64,000 nt of DNA from assembly GCF_030450125.1 (NCBI RefSeq), contig NZ_CP123923.1, forward strand, positions 1,054,001 to 1,118,000, written 5' to 3'. Below the pieces are notes generated by a model, which saw only the letters and a program-made list of their open reading frames with translations, was not told where the DNA came from and did no database searches. This stretch comes from Streptomyces sp. WP-1. GTDB taxonomy: Bacteria > Actinomycetota > Actinomycetes > Streptomycetales > Streptomycetaceae. Each line of letters opens with the position of its first letter. Position 1 is the first letter of the stretch. Made by a program: the position numbers and the translations under genes. Shown here in pieces: positions 44,057 to 52,761 of this stretch.

Positions 44057-44881
44057 ATGACCACTGAGGCCGCCACGGGAGACCTCCGGGCCTTCACCGA
44101 CGACTGGCTGGACTGGTACCGCGCCCACGAGGACCGGCTTGCCGATCCGCACGGGTTCCTGGCCATCACCGGCCTGCACTGGCTCGACGGCCGGCCGCGG
44201 CGCTTCCCGGACGCGCCCGGTGCGTGGCACAGCGGCCGGGACGGGGTCGTCGTAGTCCTCGACGAGGGGGAGGAACTGGTCGTCGGCGGCACGCCGGTGC
44301 GGGGCGAGCATCGGTTCGGGGTGCTCGCCGAGCGTGGCGGGGTCGACGCGGTCTGGGGGGACGCCGTCATCGAGGTCGCCAAGCGGGGCGGCCATGACAT
44401 CGTGTGCCCCCGGCACCCGGACGCGCCGCTGCGCACCGCCTTCGCCGGAACGCCCGCCTACTCCCCCGACCCGCGCTGGGCCGTGACGGGCCGGTACGTC
44501 CCCTTCGACGAGCCGCGGCCGACCACCGTGGGCGCGGCCGTCGAGGGCCTTGAGCATGTGTACGACGCTCCGGGCAGGATCGAGTTCGAGCTGGGCGGGC
44601 GTGAGTTCGCCCTGACGGCCTTCCCCGGGCACGGAGGCGGCCGGCTGATGGTGCTGTTCACCGACGCGACGTCCGGGGTCACCACCTACGCGGCCAACCG
44701 GGTCCTGACCGTCGGGCCGCCCGCCGCCGACGGCACGGTCCTCCTGGACTTCAACCGCGCGGCGAACCTGCCGTGCGCGTACACGGACCTGGCCACCTGC
44801 CCGCTGCCGCCGGCCGAGAACCGGCTGCCGGTGGCGATCGAGGCGGGGCTGAAGATCCCCCGCGAGCGCGGCGGATCGTAG
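44057..44881 (+). CDS. DUF1684 family protein
   Basis: 274 residues. The family start FTDDWLDWYRAHEDRLADPHGFLAITGLHWLDG and the C-terminal LLDFNRAANLPCAYTDLATC and PLPPAENRLPVAIEAG blocks identify DUF1684. The conserved Cys, Asn and Arg near the end look like an active or metal site, but no biochemical role is established to my knowledge. It follows the LLM gene and ends at the shared terminator. Confidence 0.85.
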   Translation: MTTEAATGDLRAFTDDWLDWYRAHEDRLADPHGFLAITGLHWLDGRPRRFPDAPGAWHSGRDGVVVVLDEGEELVVGGTPVRGEHRFGVLAERGGVDAVWGDAVIEVAKRGGHDIVCPRHPDAPLRTAFAGTPAYSPDPRWAVTGRYVPFDEPRPTTVGAAVEGLEHVYDAPGRIEFELGGREFALTAFPGHGGGRLMVLFTDATSGVTTYAANRVLTVGPPAADGTVLLDFNRAANLPCAYTDLATCPLPPAENRLPVAIEAGLKIPRERGGS

Positions 44882-44896
44882 CGCGGATGGTGAAAA

Positions 44897-44926
44897 GGGC
44901 CGCTCCGCCGGAAGGCGGAGCGGCCC
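44897..44926. terminator. shared Rho-independent terminator of DUF1684 and the opp-like operon
   Basis: GGGCCGCTCCGCC-GGAA-GGCGGAGCGGCCC is a perfect 13-bp stem with a tetraloop. Read leftward it is followed by TTTTCACC, a U-tract ending the ABC operon. Read rightward it lies 16 bp after the DUF1684 stop. Confidence 0.88.
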
Positions 44927-44956
44927 GCGCGCGCTACGGCGCCGTCTTGCGCGTGG

Positions 44957-46636
44957 TCACTTCTGCCAACCCACCGTCTCCGGCAGCGGGTTGTAGAAGA
45001 TGGTCGCGCCGACGTTGGCGAGGCCCTTCTTCACGCCGTACGTCGAGGGGCCGCTGAACAGCGGGAGGAAGGCGTACTGCCGCAGCGCCTCGCGCTCGAC
45101 CTGGTTGGCAGCGGCGGCCTGCTTGTCGAGGTCGGCGATCTCGGTGGTGGCGCGGATCTCCTTGTCGAGGGCGGGCGTGCCCGCGCCGGTGATGTTGGAG
45201 TCGCGGTCGGAGCAGTAGAAGTCGCACAGGTAGCGGGCGCCGAACGGGTCCATCGAGCGGTTTCCCGACAGGAACAGATCGAACTTGCGCTCGCTGAGGA
45301 TCTCGGAGAAGTCCGACTCGTCGGCCTTCTGGATGTCGAGGCGGATGCCCACCGGCTTCAGCATCGCCGCGAAGGCGCCCGCGGTCGCCTTGTCCAGCGG
45401 GGCGTCGCCGAGGAGGGTGTAGCCGACTTCGAGCTTCTTGCCGTTCTTGACACGTATGCCGTCGCTCCCGGGCTTCCAGCCGGCCGCGTCGAGTGCCTTC
45501 TTCGCCTCGTCCGGGGCGTACTTCAGTACGGCCGAGACGTTGTCCCGGTAGCCCTTCTGGAAGCTGTAGAGGATGGCGGAACCGGGCAGCGGCTCCTTGT
45601 AGTCCAGGCCCTGGAACTGGATCTTCGCGATCTGGCTGCGGTCGACGCTCTCCTCGATGGCCTTGCGCACGGCGGGGTCGGCGAGGACGGAGGACTTGGC
45701 GTTCAGGTAGAGCGAGTACTCGAAGGGGCTGCCGCCGCTGCGGATCTCGGTGCCCGGGAGCCCCTTGATCTGCTTGAGGCTCTCGGCGTCGACGGCGGAG
45801 ACGTTGTCCAACTGCCCGTTCTTGAAGGCGTTGACCGCCGCGGTCGACTCCAGATTGACGTAGACGCGCTTGTCGAGCTTGCCCTTCTTGCCCCACCACT
45901 TCGGGTTGCGGACGAAGGTGATGTCGCCCGAGTGGGTGTCCCAGGTGCCGACCGTGTACGGCCCGGCGCCCCACTCCGGGTGCGCCTTCTTGACGTACGC
46001 CTTGTTGAAGTTCCCGACCGTCGCGGCCTTGGGGTGCAGGAAGGTGGTGAACAGGCTCGACCAGGAGGGGTAGACCCCCTTGAAAGTGATCACGGCCTGC
46101 TTGGCGTTCTCGCCCTTGTCGACCGAGGTGATCTGGTCGTAGCCGTCCGTGGAGGAGGCGGCGTACGCCTTGTTCGAACCGTTGTTGGCCTGCCAGGTGG
46201 CCTTGATCGCGGTCCAGTCGATGGGGGTGCCGTCGTTGAAGACGGCCTTGGGGTTGATGGTGATCGTGACCTTCTGGTTCCCGCCCGCCACGGAGACCTT
46301 CACCTGGCTGAAGTAGTCCGGGTTGTACTGCACTTCACCGGTCGGCGAGTAGGTGATCGCGTCGGCGTTGTACCAGGACCAGACGCGGGACGCCGTCAGC
46401 GTGGAGTTGACGTTGAACGGATTGCCCTGGTCGTCGAAGGTCCCGACCGAAGTGTACGTGCCGCCGTCCTTGATCCGGTCGTACGGCGTGGGGTCGTAGT
46501 CGGCGACGGACGACGCGGCCTTGGGGGTGTTCCTGGCGTCCGACCCGGCGGAGTCCTTCCCCGAGGACTGGCACGCGGTGGCCGTGACGGTGATGGCGGC
46601 GATCAGGGCGACGGGCAGGGCCAGTCTGGTGCGCAT
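44957..46636 (-). CDS. ABC transporter substrate-binding lipoprotein (family 5, oligopeptide/nickel type)
   Basis: 559 residues. The lipoprotein signal ends at VTATAC. The SBP_bac_5 fold is evident: GGTYTSVGTFDDQGNPFNVN, VFNDGTPIDWTAIKATW, GAGPYTVGTWD and VRKAIEESVDRSQIAK. It is the last gene of a leftward operon (oppB, oppC, fused ATPase, binding protein) and sits 89 bp after the ATPase gene. The cargo may be peptides, metals or sulfur-containing small molecules; the upstream leader peptide points toward sulfur. Confidence 0.92.
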   Translation of the reverse strand: MRTRLALPVALIAAITVTATACQSSGKDSAGSDARNTPKAASSVADYDPTPYDRIKDGGTYTSVGTFDDQGNPFNVNSTLTASRVWSWYNADAITYSPTGEVQYNPDYFSQVKVSVAGGNQKVTITINPKAVFNDGTPIDWTAIKATWQANNGSNKAYAASSTDGYDQITSVDKGENAKQAVITFKGVYPSWSSLFTTFLHPKAATVGNFNKAYVKKAHPEWGAGPYTVGTWDTHSGDITFVRNPKWWGKKGKLDKRVYVNLESTAAVNAFKNGQLDNVSAVDAESLKQIKGLPGTEIRSGGSPFEYSLYLNAKSSVLADPAVRKAIEESVDRSQIAKIQFQGLDYKEPLPGSAILYSFQKGYRDNVSAVLKYAPDEAKKALDAAGWKPGSDGIRVKNGKKLEVGYTLLGDAPLDKATAGAFAAMLKPVGIRLDIQKADESDFSEILSERKFDLFLSGNRSMDPFGARYLCDFYCSDRDSNITGAGTPALDKEIRATTEIADLDKQAAAANQVEREALRQYAFLPLFSGPSTYGVKKGLANVGATIFYNPLPETVGWQK

Positions 46637-46725
46637 GGTGGAGGGTTCCTTCGGAGATCGGTGGGGTCGGGAAGATCGGTGCGGCCGGTGGGACCGGCGG
46701 GGGGCCTCGGTGCCGGGGCCGGGGT

Positions 46726-48810
46726 TCAGACGCCGTGGCAGGCGTACTGGTGGCCGGGGAGTCCGGGCGCGGCGGTCGGCGCGGGGGGCTCGGTACGGCA
46801 GCGGTGCCGCAGGTCCTCGTCGGCGAGCCGGTACAGCGGGCAGCGGTCGACGAAGACGCACCCCTCGGGCAGCCGTGCGGCGCTGGGCTGCTCGCCCTCC
46901 AGGACGACGCGTTCGCGGGCGCGTTCCCGCTCCGGGTCGGGTATCGGGATCGCCGACAGCAGGGCGCGGGTGTACGGGTGCTTCGGATCGGAGAAGATCG
47001 CCTCGGTCTCCCCGGTCTCCACGATGTGGCCCAGGTACATCACGGCGATGCGATCGGAGATGTACCGGATCACGGCCAGATCGTGGGCGACCACGAGGTA
47101 GGCGAGGCCGAGTTCCCGCTTGAGCCGCGCCAGCAGGTTGATCACCCCGGCCTGTACGGAGACGTCCAGCGCGGACAGCGGTTCGTCGAGGGCGAGCAGC
47201 TTCGGCTCCGTCGCCAAGGCGCGGGCGATGCCGACCCGTTGGCGCTGGCCGCCGGAGAGCGCGGCCGGGAAGCGGTCGCCCACCGAGTCGTCCAGGCCCA
47301 CCAGGGCCAGCAGTTCGCGGACCCGCGCGCGGATCGACTCGCGGTCGCGTCCGATCGCCTGCAGCGGCTCGGCCAGCAGGTGGAAGACGGGCAGCCGGGG
47401 GTCCAGCGCCCCCAGGGGGTCCTGCATGACGATCTGTACGTCCTGCCGCAGCTCGCGGGCCCGCGCGCCGGACGTGAGCGTGCCGATGTCGATGCCGGAG
47501 ATCTCGATCCGGCCGCCTTCGGGCCGGGTGAGCCGCAGGATCTCCATCAGCGTGGTGGTCTTGCCGCTGCCGGACTCGCCCACCAGGCCGAGCGTCTCCC
47601 CGGCGCGCAGTTCGAAGCCGACCCCGTTGACGGCGCGCAGCGTGCCGACCCGGCGCTTGAGGAGGGCGCCCTTGGTGACCGGGAACGTCTTGACGAGATC
47701 CTCGACGCGGAGCACCACCTCGCCGGTCCCGGCGGGGCGCGCGGGCGCCGGCGGGTCGACGGGTACGGCATCGCCCGCCGGGTCCAGGGAGCCGTCGGCG
47801 ATCTCGGCGGCGCGCAGGCAGGCCACGTCCCCGTGCCCGGTGACATGGCTCAGCTCGGGTTCGGCGGAGCGGCACGCGTCGAGGGCGACGGCGCACCGGG
47901 GTGCGAAGGGGCAGCCGTCGGGGAGGCCCACCAGGGCGGGCGGTTCGCCGCCGATCGGGATGAGGGGGCGCCGGGTTCCGCCGTCCACGGTGGGTACGGC
48001 GGCCAGCAGGCGCGCGGTGTACGGCATCGTCGGCCGGCGGAAGAGTTCCCCGACGGCCGCGTGCTCCACGAACCGGCCCGCGTACATCACGGCGACATCG
48101 TCGGCGTGGCCGGCGACGACACCGAGGTCGTGGGTGATCAGGACGAGCCCGGCGCCGGTCTCCCGCTGTGCGAGCCGCAGTACGTCGAGGATCTGGGCCT
48201 GCACGGTGACGTCGAGCGCGGTGGTGGGTTCGTCGGCCACGAGCACGGACGGCCGGTTGGCGATGGCCATGGCGATGACCACGCGCTGGCGCATGCCGCC
48301 GGAGAACTCGTGCGGGAAGGCGGTGGCCCGGCCGCGCGGGTCGGGGATGCCCACGAGGTCGAGCAGTTCCACGGCCTGTTCCCAGGCCTCCCGCTTCGTC
48401 AGGTCCTGGTGGACCCGCAGGGCGTCGGAGAGCAGCCTGCCCACGGAGAAGATCGGGGTGAGGGCGGACAGGGGGTCCTGGAAGACCATGCCGATGGAGT
48501 TGCCGCGGATCTTCGACAGGGCCCGGTCGTCGAGTCCGATCAGGTCCTGTCCGCGGAGCAGCACCCGGCCGCGCAGGTCGGCGGTGGGCGGGAGCAGCCC
48601 CATGATGCCCATCGCGGTGGCGGACTTGCCCGAGCCGGACTCGCCGACGATGCACAGGGTGCGGCCGGGCAGCAGGTCGAAGTCCACTCCGCGCACCGCC
48701 TCGACGGTGCCCGCCTCGGAGGGGAAGGAGATCCGCAGGTCCCGTACGGACAGGACGGGGTCGGGTCCGATGGCCGGTGCCGGGGTGGGCAGGGGGGTCG
48801 TGAGGGTCAT
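46726..48810 (-). CDS. fused double ATP-binding protein of the oligopeptide-type ABC transporter (OppD-OppF fusion)
   Basis: 694 residues containing two complete ABC ATPases. The first has Walker A GESGSGKSA, signature FSGGMRQR and Walker B SVLVADEPTTALD. The second has GESGSGKTT, LSGGQRQR and LLALDEPLSALD. Each is followed by the oligopeptide-transporter C-terminal Cys motif (CPFAPRC..C and CVFVDRCPLY..C). It powers import through the OppB/OppC pair. Its ATG overlaps the oppC stop by 4 bases. Confidence 0.93.
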   Translation of the reverse strand: MTLTTPLPTPAPAIGPDPVLSVRDLRISFPSEAGTVEAVRGVDFDLLPGRTLCIVGESGSGKSATAMGIMGLLPPTADLRGRVLLRGQDLIGLDDRALSKIRGNSIGMVFQDPLSALTPIFSVGRLLSDALRVHQDLTKREAWEQAVELLDLVGIPDPRGRATAFPHEFSGGMRQRVVIAMAIANRPSVLVADEPTTALDVTVQAQILDVLRLAQRETGAGLVLITHDLGVVAGHADDVAVMYAGRFVEHAAVGELFRRPTMPYTARLLAAVPTVDGGTRRPLIPIGGEPPALVGLPDGCPFAPRCAVALDACRSAEPELSHVTGHGDVACLRAAEIADGSLDPAGDAVPVDPPAPARPAGTGEVVLRVEDLVKTFPVTKGALLKRRVGTLRAVNGVGFELRAGETLGLVGESGSGKTTTLMEILRLTRPEGGRIEISGIDIGTLTSGARARELRQDVQIVMQDPLGALDPRLPVFHLLAEPLQAIGRDRESIRARVRELLALVGLDDSVGDRFPAALSGGQRQRVGIARALATEPKLLALDEPLSALDVSVQAGVINLLARLKRELGLAYLVVAHDLAVIRYISDRIAVMYLGHIVETGETEAIFSDPKHPYTRALLSAIPIPDPERERARERVVLEGEQPSAARLPEGCVFVDRCPLYRLADEDLRHRCRTEPPAPTAAPGLPGHQYACHGV

Positions 48811-49742
48811 CGTCGGCCTCCCGCCGAGGTCACCGACGTGGGGTCGAGGGCGTCGCGCAGGCCGTCGCCGATGAAGGTCATCGACACGGTGAGCAGCACG
48901 ACCAGGGCGGCGGGGAAGGCGAAGAGCCAGGGGGCGCTGGTGATGGTGCTCGCGCCGTCCGCGAGCATCGTGCCGAGCGACACGTCCGGGGTCTGGACGC
49001 CGAATCCCAGGAAGGACAGGGCGGTTTCGCTGAGCACGGTCGCCACGACGCCGAGCGTCAGGTTGACGATCAGCAGGGAGCCGAGGTTGGGGATGATGTG
49101 GCGGAGGATGATCCGCAGCGGTCCGACGCCCATGAACTCGGCCGCCTTCACGTAGTCCCGTTCACGCAGTGAGGTCGAGACGGACCAGATGACCCGCGCG
49201 GTGGACATCCAGCCGAACACGGTCAGCACGATGATCAGGACCCGCCAGTCCCCGGCCAGCCGGTGGGAGACCAGGGCGAGGATGAGGAACGAGGGGACGA
49301 TCAGGAGGAAGTGGATGACGGCGAGGGTCGCCCGCTCCACTCGGCCCCCGAAGTAGGCGGCGCCGGAGCCGATGACGGCGGCCAGGACGATGGTCAGTGC
49401 CGACACGCTCACGGCGATCGTCAGGGAGCGTTGGAGTCCGTGCACGGCGCAGGCGTAGATGTCGTTGCCGCCCTGGTTGGTGCCGAACCAGTGGAGTCCG
49501 CTCGGGGGCTGGGTGAGCGCGGTGAAGTCGGTGTCGGTGTACGCGTGGGAGGTGAGCAGGCCGCCGAAGGCCGCGAACAGCACCAGCAGGACGAAGATCA
49601 CCACTCCGACGACGGCGAGGCGGTTGCGCAGGAAGCGGCGCAGATAGAGCCGGCCGAGGCCGAGGTTCGCCTGTTCGCGCGCGGCGGCCGCCGGTTCGGG
49701 GCTCAGCTCCGCGGGCGGGTGGGCGGGCATGTCGATGGTCAT
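48807..49742 (-). CDS. ABC transporter permease, OppC type
   Basis: 311 residues with an N-terminal OppC region (LYLRRFLRNRLAVVGVVIFV) and five further helices. The EAA loop is RERDYVKAAEFMGVGPLRII. The stop overlaps the ATPase start by 4 bp, and the ATG is one base past the oppB stop. Both overlaps indicate a tight operon. Confidence 0.92.
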   Translation of the reverse strand: MTIDMPAHPPAELSPEPAAAAREQANLGLGRLYLRRFLRNRLAVVGVVIFVLLVLFAAFGGLLTSHAYTDTDFTALTQPPSGLHWFGTNQGGNDIYACAVHGLQRSLTIAVSVSALTIVLAAVIGSGAAYFGGRVERATLAVIHFLLIVPSFLILALVSHRLAGDWRVLIIVLTVFGWMSTARVIWSVSTSLRERDYVKAAEFMGVGPLRIILRHIIPNLGSLLIVNLTLGVVATVLSETALSFLGFGVQTPDVSLGTMLADGASTITSAPWLFAFPAALVVLLTVSMTFIGDGLRDALDPTSVTSAGGRR

Positions 49743-49743
49743 G

Positions 49744-50727
49744 TCAGCTCACCCGCACCCTCGGGTCGAGGAACACGGTGGCGATGTCCGCGAGGATCGC
49801 GCCGATCGCGGTGAGCGCCGCGGCGAAGGCGGCCGTGGCGACCGCGCCGTGTACGTCGTTCTTGCTGATGGTCTGGATGAAGTAGCGGCCCATGCCGTTC
49901 CAGCCGAAGATCGTCTCCGTGATGACGGCGCCGGTGAAGACGGCCGGGATGCTGAACGCCACGGACGTCGCCGTCGGGATGAGCGCGGCCCGCAGGGCGT
50001 GCCGGCGGACGGCTTGGGCGCGGGTGAGCCCGGTGGCCTGCGCGGTGCGCACGAAGTCGGCGTTGAGCGTGTCGAGCAGCAGGGAGCGCTGCGTCAGGTG
50101 GTAGCCGACATAGCCCATCAGCGTGAGTGTCAGGGTCGGCAGGATCAGGTGCAGGAGACGGTCGGCGATGGTGGGCCACAGCCCGTCGACGCCGGGTGAG
50201 TTCTCCCCGGCGACGTAGAGGAAGTGCAGTCCGGCGTGCTGGTTCAGCCAGATGGCGACGAAGACGACGGCGAGGGCGGCGACGGACGCGGGGACGTTGA
50301 ACACCACGATGGACACCGCCTGCGACACGCGGTCGGCCCAGCCGTACTGGCGTGCGGCGGTGTAGACGCCGAGCGCGACGCCGACCACCACGGACAGCAC
50401 GGTCGCGATGACGACCAACTCCGCGCTGACCAGGGCCCGGTAGCCCATCTCGCCGTTGACGGTGACGCCTGTCGGGGACTTTCCCCAGTCGAAGTGCAGG
50501 ACCACCGAGGTCAGCCAGTCCCACCAGCGGTGCACCAGCGGCACCCGGGGGTCCAGGTTGTACGGCGCGAGGGCCCGGTCGATCTGCGCCTCGGTGCGGA
50601 CGGGCCGCAGTTCCTTGAAGTTCGACCGCGGGTCCAGGAACCAACTGGCCAGGAAATAGGTGGCGTTGGTCGCCACCACGATCATCAGCAGCCAGCCGGC
50701 CGCCTTGCGCATCACATAGCGCACCAT
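49744..50727 (-). CDS. ABC transporter permease, OppB type (first gene of operon)
   Basis: 327 residues. The N-terminus (VRYVMRKAAGWLLMIVVATN) and the EAA loop (DFVRTAQATGLTRAQAVRRH) are those of OppB/DppB permeases. ATG 50727 follows GGAGG. It opens the leftward operon; the 423-bp region upstream ends at a 25-codon leader ORF, so a long regulated 5' leader is likely. Confidence 0.92.
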   Translation of the reverse strand: MVRYVMRKAAGWLLMIVVATNATYFLASWFLDPRSNFKELRPVRTEAQIDRALAPYNLDPRVPLVHRWWDWLTSVVLHFDWGKSPTGVTVNGEMGYRALVSAELVVIATVLSVVVGVALGVYTAARQYGWADRVSQAVSIVVFNVPASVAALAVVFVAIWLNQHAGLHFLYVAGENSPGVDGLWPTIADRLLHLILPTLTLTLMGYVGYHLTQRSLLLDTLNADFVRTAQATGLTRAQAVRRHALRAALIPTATSVAFSIPAVFTGAVITETIFGWNGMGRYFIQTISKNDVHGAVATAAFAAALTAIGAILADIATVFLDPRVRVS

Positions 50728-51150
50728 GTGCGGCACCTCCTCGCCACACACGGGATGCGTGCTTCTGGAGCACCGGAGAGACAGGGCGAATGCATGCGCG
50801 GTGACGCTTTCTGGGCGGACGGAAGGGCTGCATGGGTATGCACACGTCAGCTTGGTCCCGTGCGTCACCGTGGCACCAGGCTTTGGCCCGTGGTGCCATG
50901 AGGTCGACATGTTGCCGTTGCATTCGGCCGGTAACACGAAACAATGTGGGTGCGGTGGAAACGTGCGGCCCTCGGTCAGCCCGGCGGGTGGGGCGGTGCC
51001 CGGGCCCGGCGGAGCGGCCGGCTGCGGCGCGGGTGACGGCGCGTCATGGGGCTGCGATGCGGGGCGCGAAGGGTGACGGCGCCGGGGCGGGACGGTCCGC
51101 CAAGGGGTGGCCGAGCTGAGGAAGAGCCGGTCGGACGGTCCGTCGCCGGT
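50728..51150 (-). other. probable 5' leader / promoter region of the opp-like operon
   Basis: These 423 bp between the leader ORF and oppB hold no convincing gene. An 8-bp inverted repeat lies at 50871-50898. The repeated string GGACGGTCCG occurs at about 51085 and again around 51133. If transcription starts upstream of the leader ORF, this would be the untranslated leader containing the attenuation signals. Otherwise a promoter lies in the AT-richer part at 50905-50950. Confidence 0.4.
50871..50898. promoter_or_regulatory. 8-bp inverted repeat upstream of oppB
   Basis: TGGCACCA-GGCTTTGGCCCG-TGGTGCCA has perfect 8-bp arms and a 12-base spacer, 144 bp upstream of the oppB start. It could be a repressor operator or an RNA hairpin in the leader. 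Confidence 0.45.
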
Positions 51151-51228
51151 TCAGGCGGGACAGGCGGCGGACCACACCCGACCGAAGTCGATGTGGTCAC
51201 GGGTGACCAGACGCAGCTCGGCGTTCAT
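51151..51228 (-). CDS. 25-residue attenuator-type leader peptide
   Basis: ATG 51228 to TGA 51151 encodes a peptide reading MNAELRLVTRDHIDFGRV and then WSAACPA. It matches from memory the actinobacterial short leader peptides of the type LVTRRHVDLxRVxxAxC, which precede sulfur, cysteine and nutrient-uptake genes and act as cysteine-sensing upstream ORFs. The single Cys codon near the end is the usual sensing position. It points toward oppB, 423 bp downstream on the same strand. The ribosome site is weak. Expression and the link to opp are inferred. Confidence 0.6.
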   Translation of the reverse strand: MNAELRLVTRDHIDFGRVWSAACPA

Positions 51229-51260
51229 GCGCTCAATTCAGCAGCACCTCTCGGTTCGCG

Positions 51261-51404
51261 TCAACCACGGCCCGGATGCCGGACGGACACCGGCCCCGGG
51301 CGCGCGAACGCGGTCGGTGAGGACTCGGTCCAGCAGCCGGAGTCGGCGATGACGAGGCAGCCCTCGGAGGTCTCCTGGACGCGGAACGTACGACCGCCGC
51401 GCAC
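51261..51404 (-). CDS. possible small protein or gene remnant
   Basis: 47 codons from GTG 51404 (VRGGRTFRVQETSEGCLVIA, then DSGCWTESS). Nearly every codon ends in G or C and the peptide looks globular, with two Cys residues. It ends 33 bp upstream of the leader-peptide ATG. There is only a weak AGG before the start, and the same codon pattern extends further upstream, so it may be the tail of a decayed longer gene. Confidence 0.3.
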   Translation of the reverse strand: MRGGRTFRVQETSEGCLVIADSGCWTESSPTAFARPGPVSVRHPGRG

Positions 51405-51606
51405 GACGCACCTGCGCGCGGGGCCGGTGGAGCTGTTCCACGGACCCGCTCGGCCTCCCGGAGGGTGCGCCCGTGCGCGTGAGGGCAGGGATGCCCTCCG
51501 CGTCGTCCGGCCGTCGGCGCATGGTGGTGGCGCCCGTCCCGGGGTGCGGAAATGTGGCGGTGATCCACGTGTCTCGCCCCCGGGTTCCTGCCTACGGTGT
51601 CCGACC

Positions 51607-52366
51607 ATGGACAGTGCCAACACGCCCCAGCATCCCGGGCCCGGTGCCGCCGCGGCCGGGCTGGCCGCGACCCGGTTCCTCGTCGGCCGGGGGGCTCTGG
51701 TCACCGGTGCGGCCGGCGGGATCGGCCGGGCCTGCGCGGAGGGCTTCGCCGCGGCCGGTGCCGAGGTCTATGTGGTGGACCGGGCCGCCGAGGGCGCCGA
51801 GGAGGTGGCCGGGGCGATCGGCGGTACCGCCGTGGTGGCCGACCTCTCCGTGGCCGAGGCCGTCGACGCGTTGCCGGACGACGCGGACATCGTGGTCAAC
51901 AACGCGGGTCTGCAACACATCGCGCCGGTCCACGAGTTCCCCCCCGGAGCGCTTCGCGCTGATGCAACGGGTCATGGTGGAGGCGCCGTTCCGCATCCTG
52001 CGCCGTACCCTGCCCCATATGTACGCGGGGGCGTGGGGCCGGGTGGTCAACATCTCCTCGGTGCACGGGCTGCGGGCCAGCGCCTACAAATCGGCGTACG
52101 TCACGGCGAAGCACGCGCTGGAGGGGCTGATCGAGCCGGCGGAGGTCGCCGAGGCGGCCCTGTGGCTGTGCACCGGGCGCAGCGGCTGTCTCACCGGCAG
52201 CTCGATCCCCCTGGACGGCGGCTGGACCGCGCGCTGGCGTCCGTCAACGACGTTGCGTCCTTCACCGGTTCAAGCCATCGACCCGCCGGGACCGTGGAAA
52301 ACGGGCTTCCGGGGGTATCCGCAGCCGGGACCGGGACGCGGCACCAGCCGCGTCCCCCTTCGGTGA
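51607..52366 (+). pseudogene. 3-hydroxybutyrate dehydrogenase-like SDR, frameshifted and internally deleted
   Basis: ATG 51607 opens a good SDR: GALVTGAAGGIGRACAEGFA and DIVVNNAGLQHIAPVHEFPP. At a run of seven C (51939-51945) the frame breaks; with six C it continues as ERFALMQRVMVEAPFRILRR, VVNISSVHGL and YKSAYVTAKHALEG. After KHALEGL the text jumps to IEPAEVAEAALWLC, skipping roughly 50 residues present in relatives between these blocks. After SSIPLDGGWTAR the usual end is passed and the frame runs on to 52366. Frameshift, deletion and altered end indicate a dead gene of the D-beta-hydroxybutyrate dehydrogenase type. A sequencing error could explain only the first. Confidence 0.75.
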
Positions 52367-52380
52367 GAGGAAGATGGCGC

Positions 52381-52668
52381 ATGGCCACCGACGCGAACTC
52401 CGCGAGGATCACGGGGAAGGTCCAGGGCCGGGACATCACCCTGGAAGGGGGTTTGTCGAAGGACGAGATCCGGAGCCGGGTGTGGTGGTGGGCGTCCGGT
52501 TCCGGGGGCGCCGGGGACGGGGACGGCCACGGCCACGAGTACGACGACTCGCAGGCGGACGTGATCGCCACCCTGGGCGGCTACTACAGAGTCGGCGGCG
52601 ATCCCCGTACCCATGAGGCCGAGGAACTGGTGGAGTTGGTGTACACGGAACTCAACCCGTCCGACTGA
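52381..52668 (+). CDS. hypothetical protein, 95 residues
   Basis: ATG 52381 follows GAGAGGAAG. It is acidic and soluble, starting with ARITGKVQGRDITLEGGLSK. It then has WWWASGSGG and a His/Asp/Gly-rich loop (GDGDGHGHEYDD) that could bind metal, and ends ELVELVYTELNPSD. I do not recognise the family. It directly follows the SDR pseudogene. Confidence 0.55.
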   Translation: MATDANSARITGKVQGRDITLEGGLSKDEIRSRVWWWASGSGGAGDGDGHGHEYDDSQADVIATLGGYYRVGGDPRTHEAEELVELVYTELNPSD

Positions 52669-52761
52669 GCTGTCCGTTGCCGCCGGACGGCGCGGGTGCA
52701 TGGGCCGCGGTGGCGCGGGCAGTCGGTGATCACGTCTCGATGTGGCGAGAAGGAGATCATC

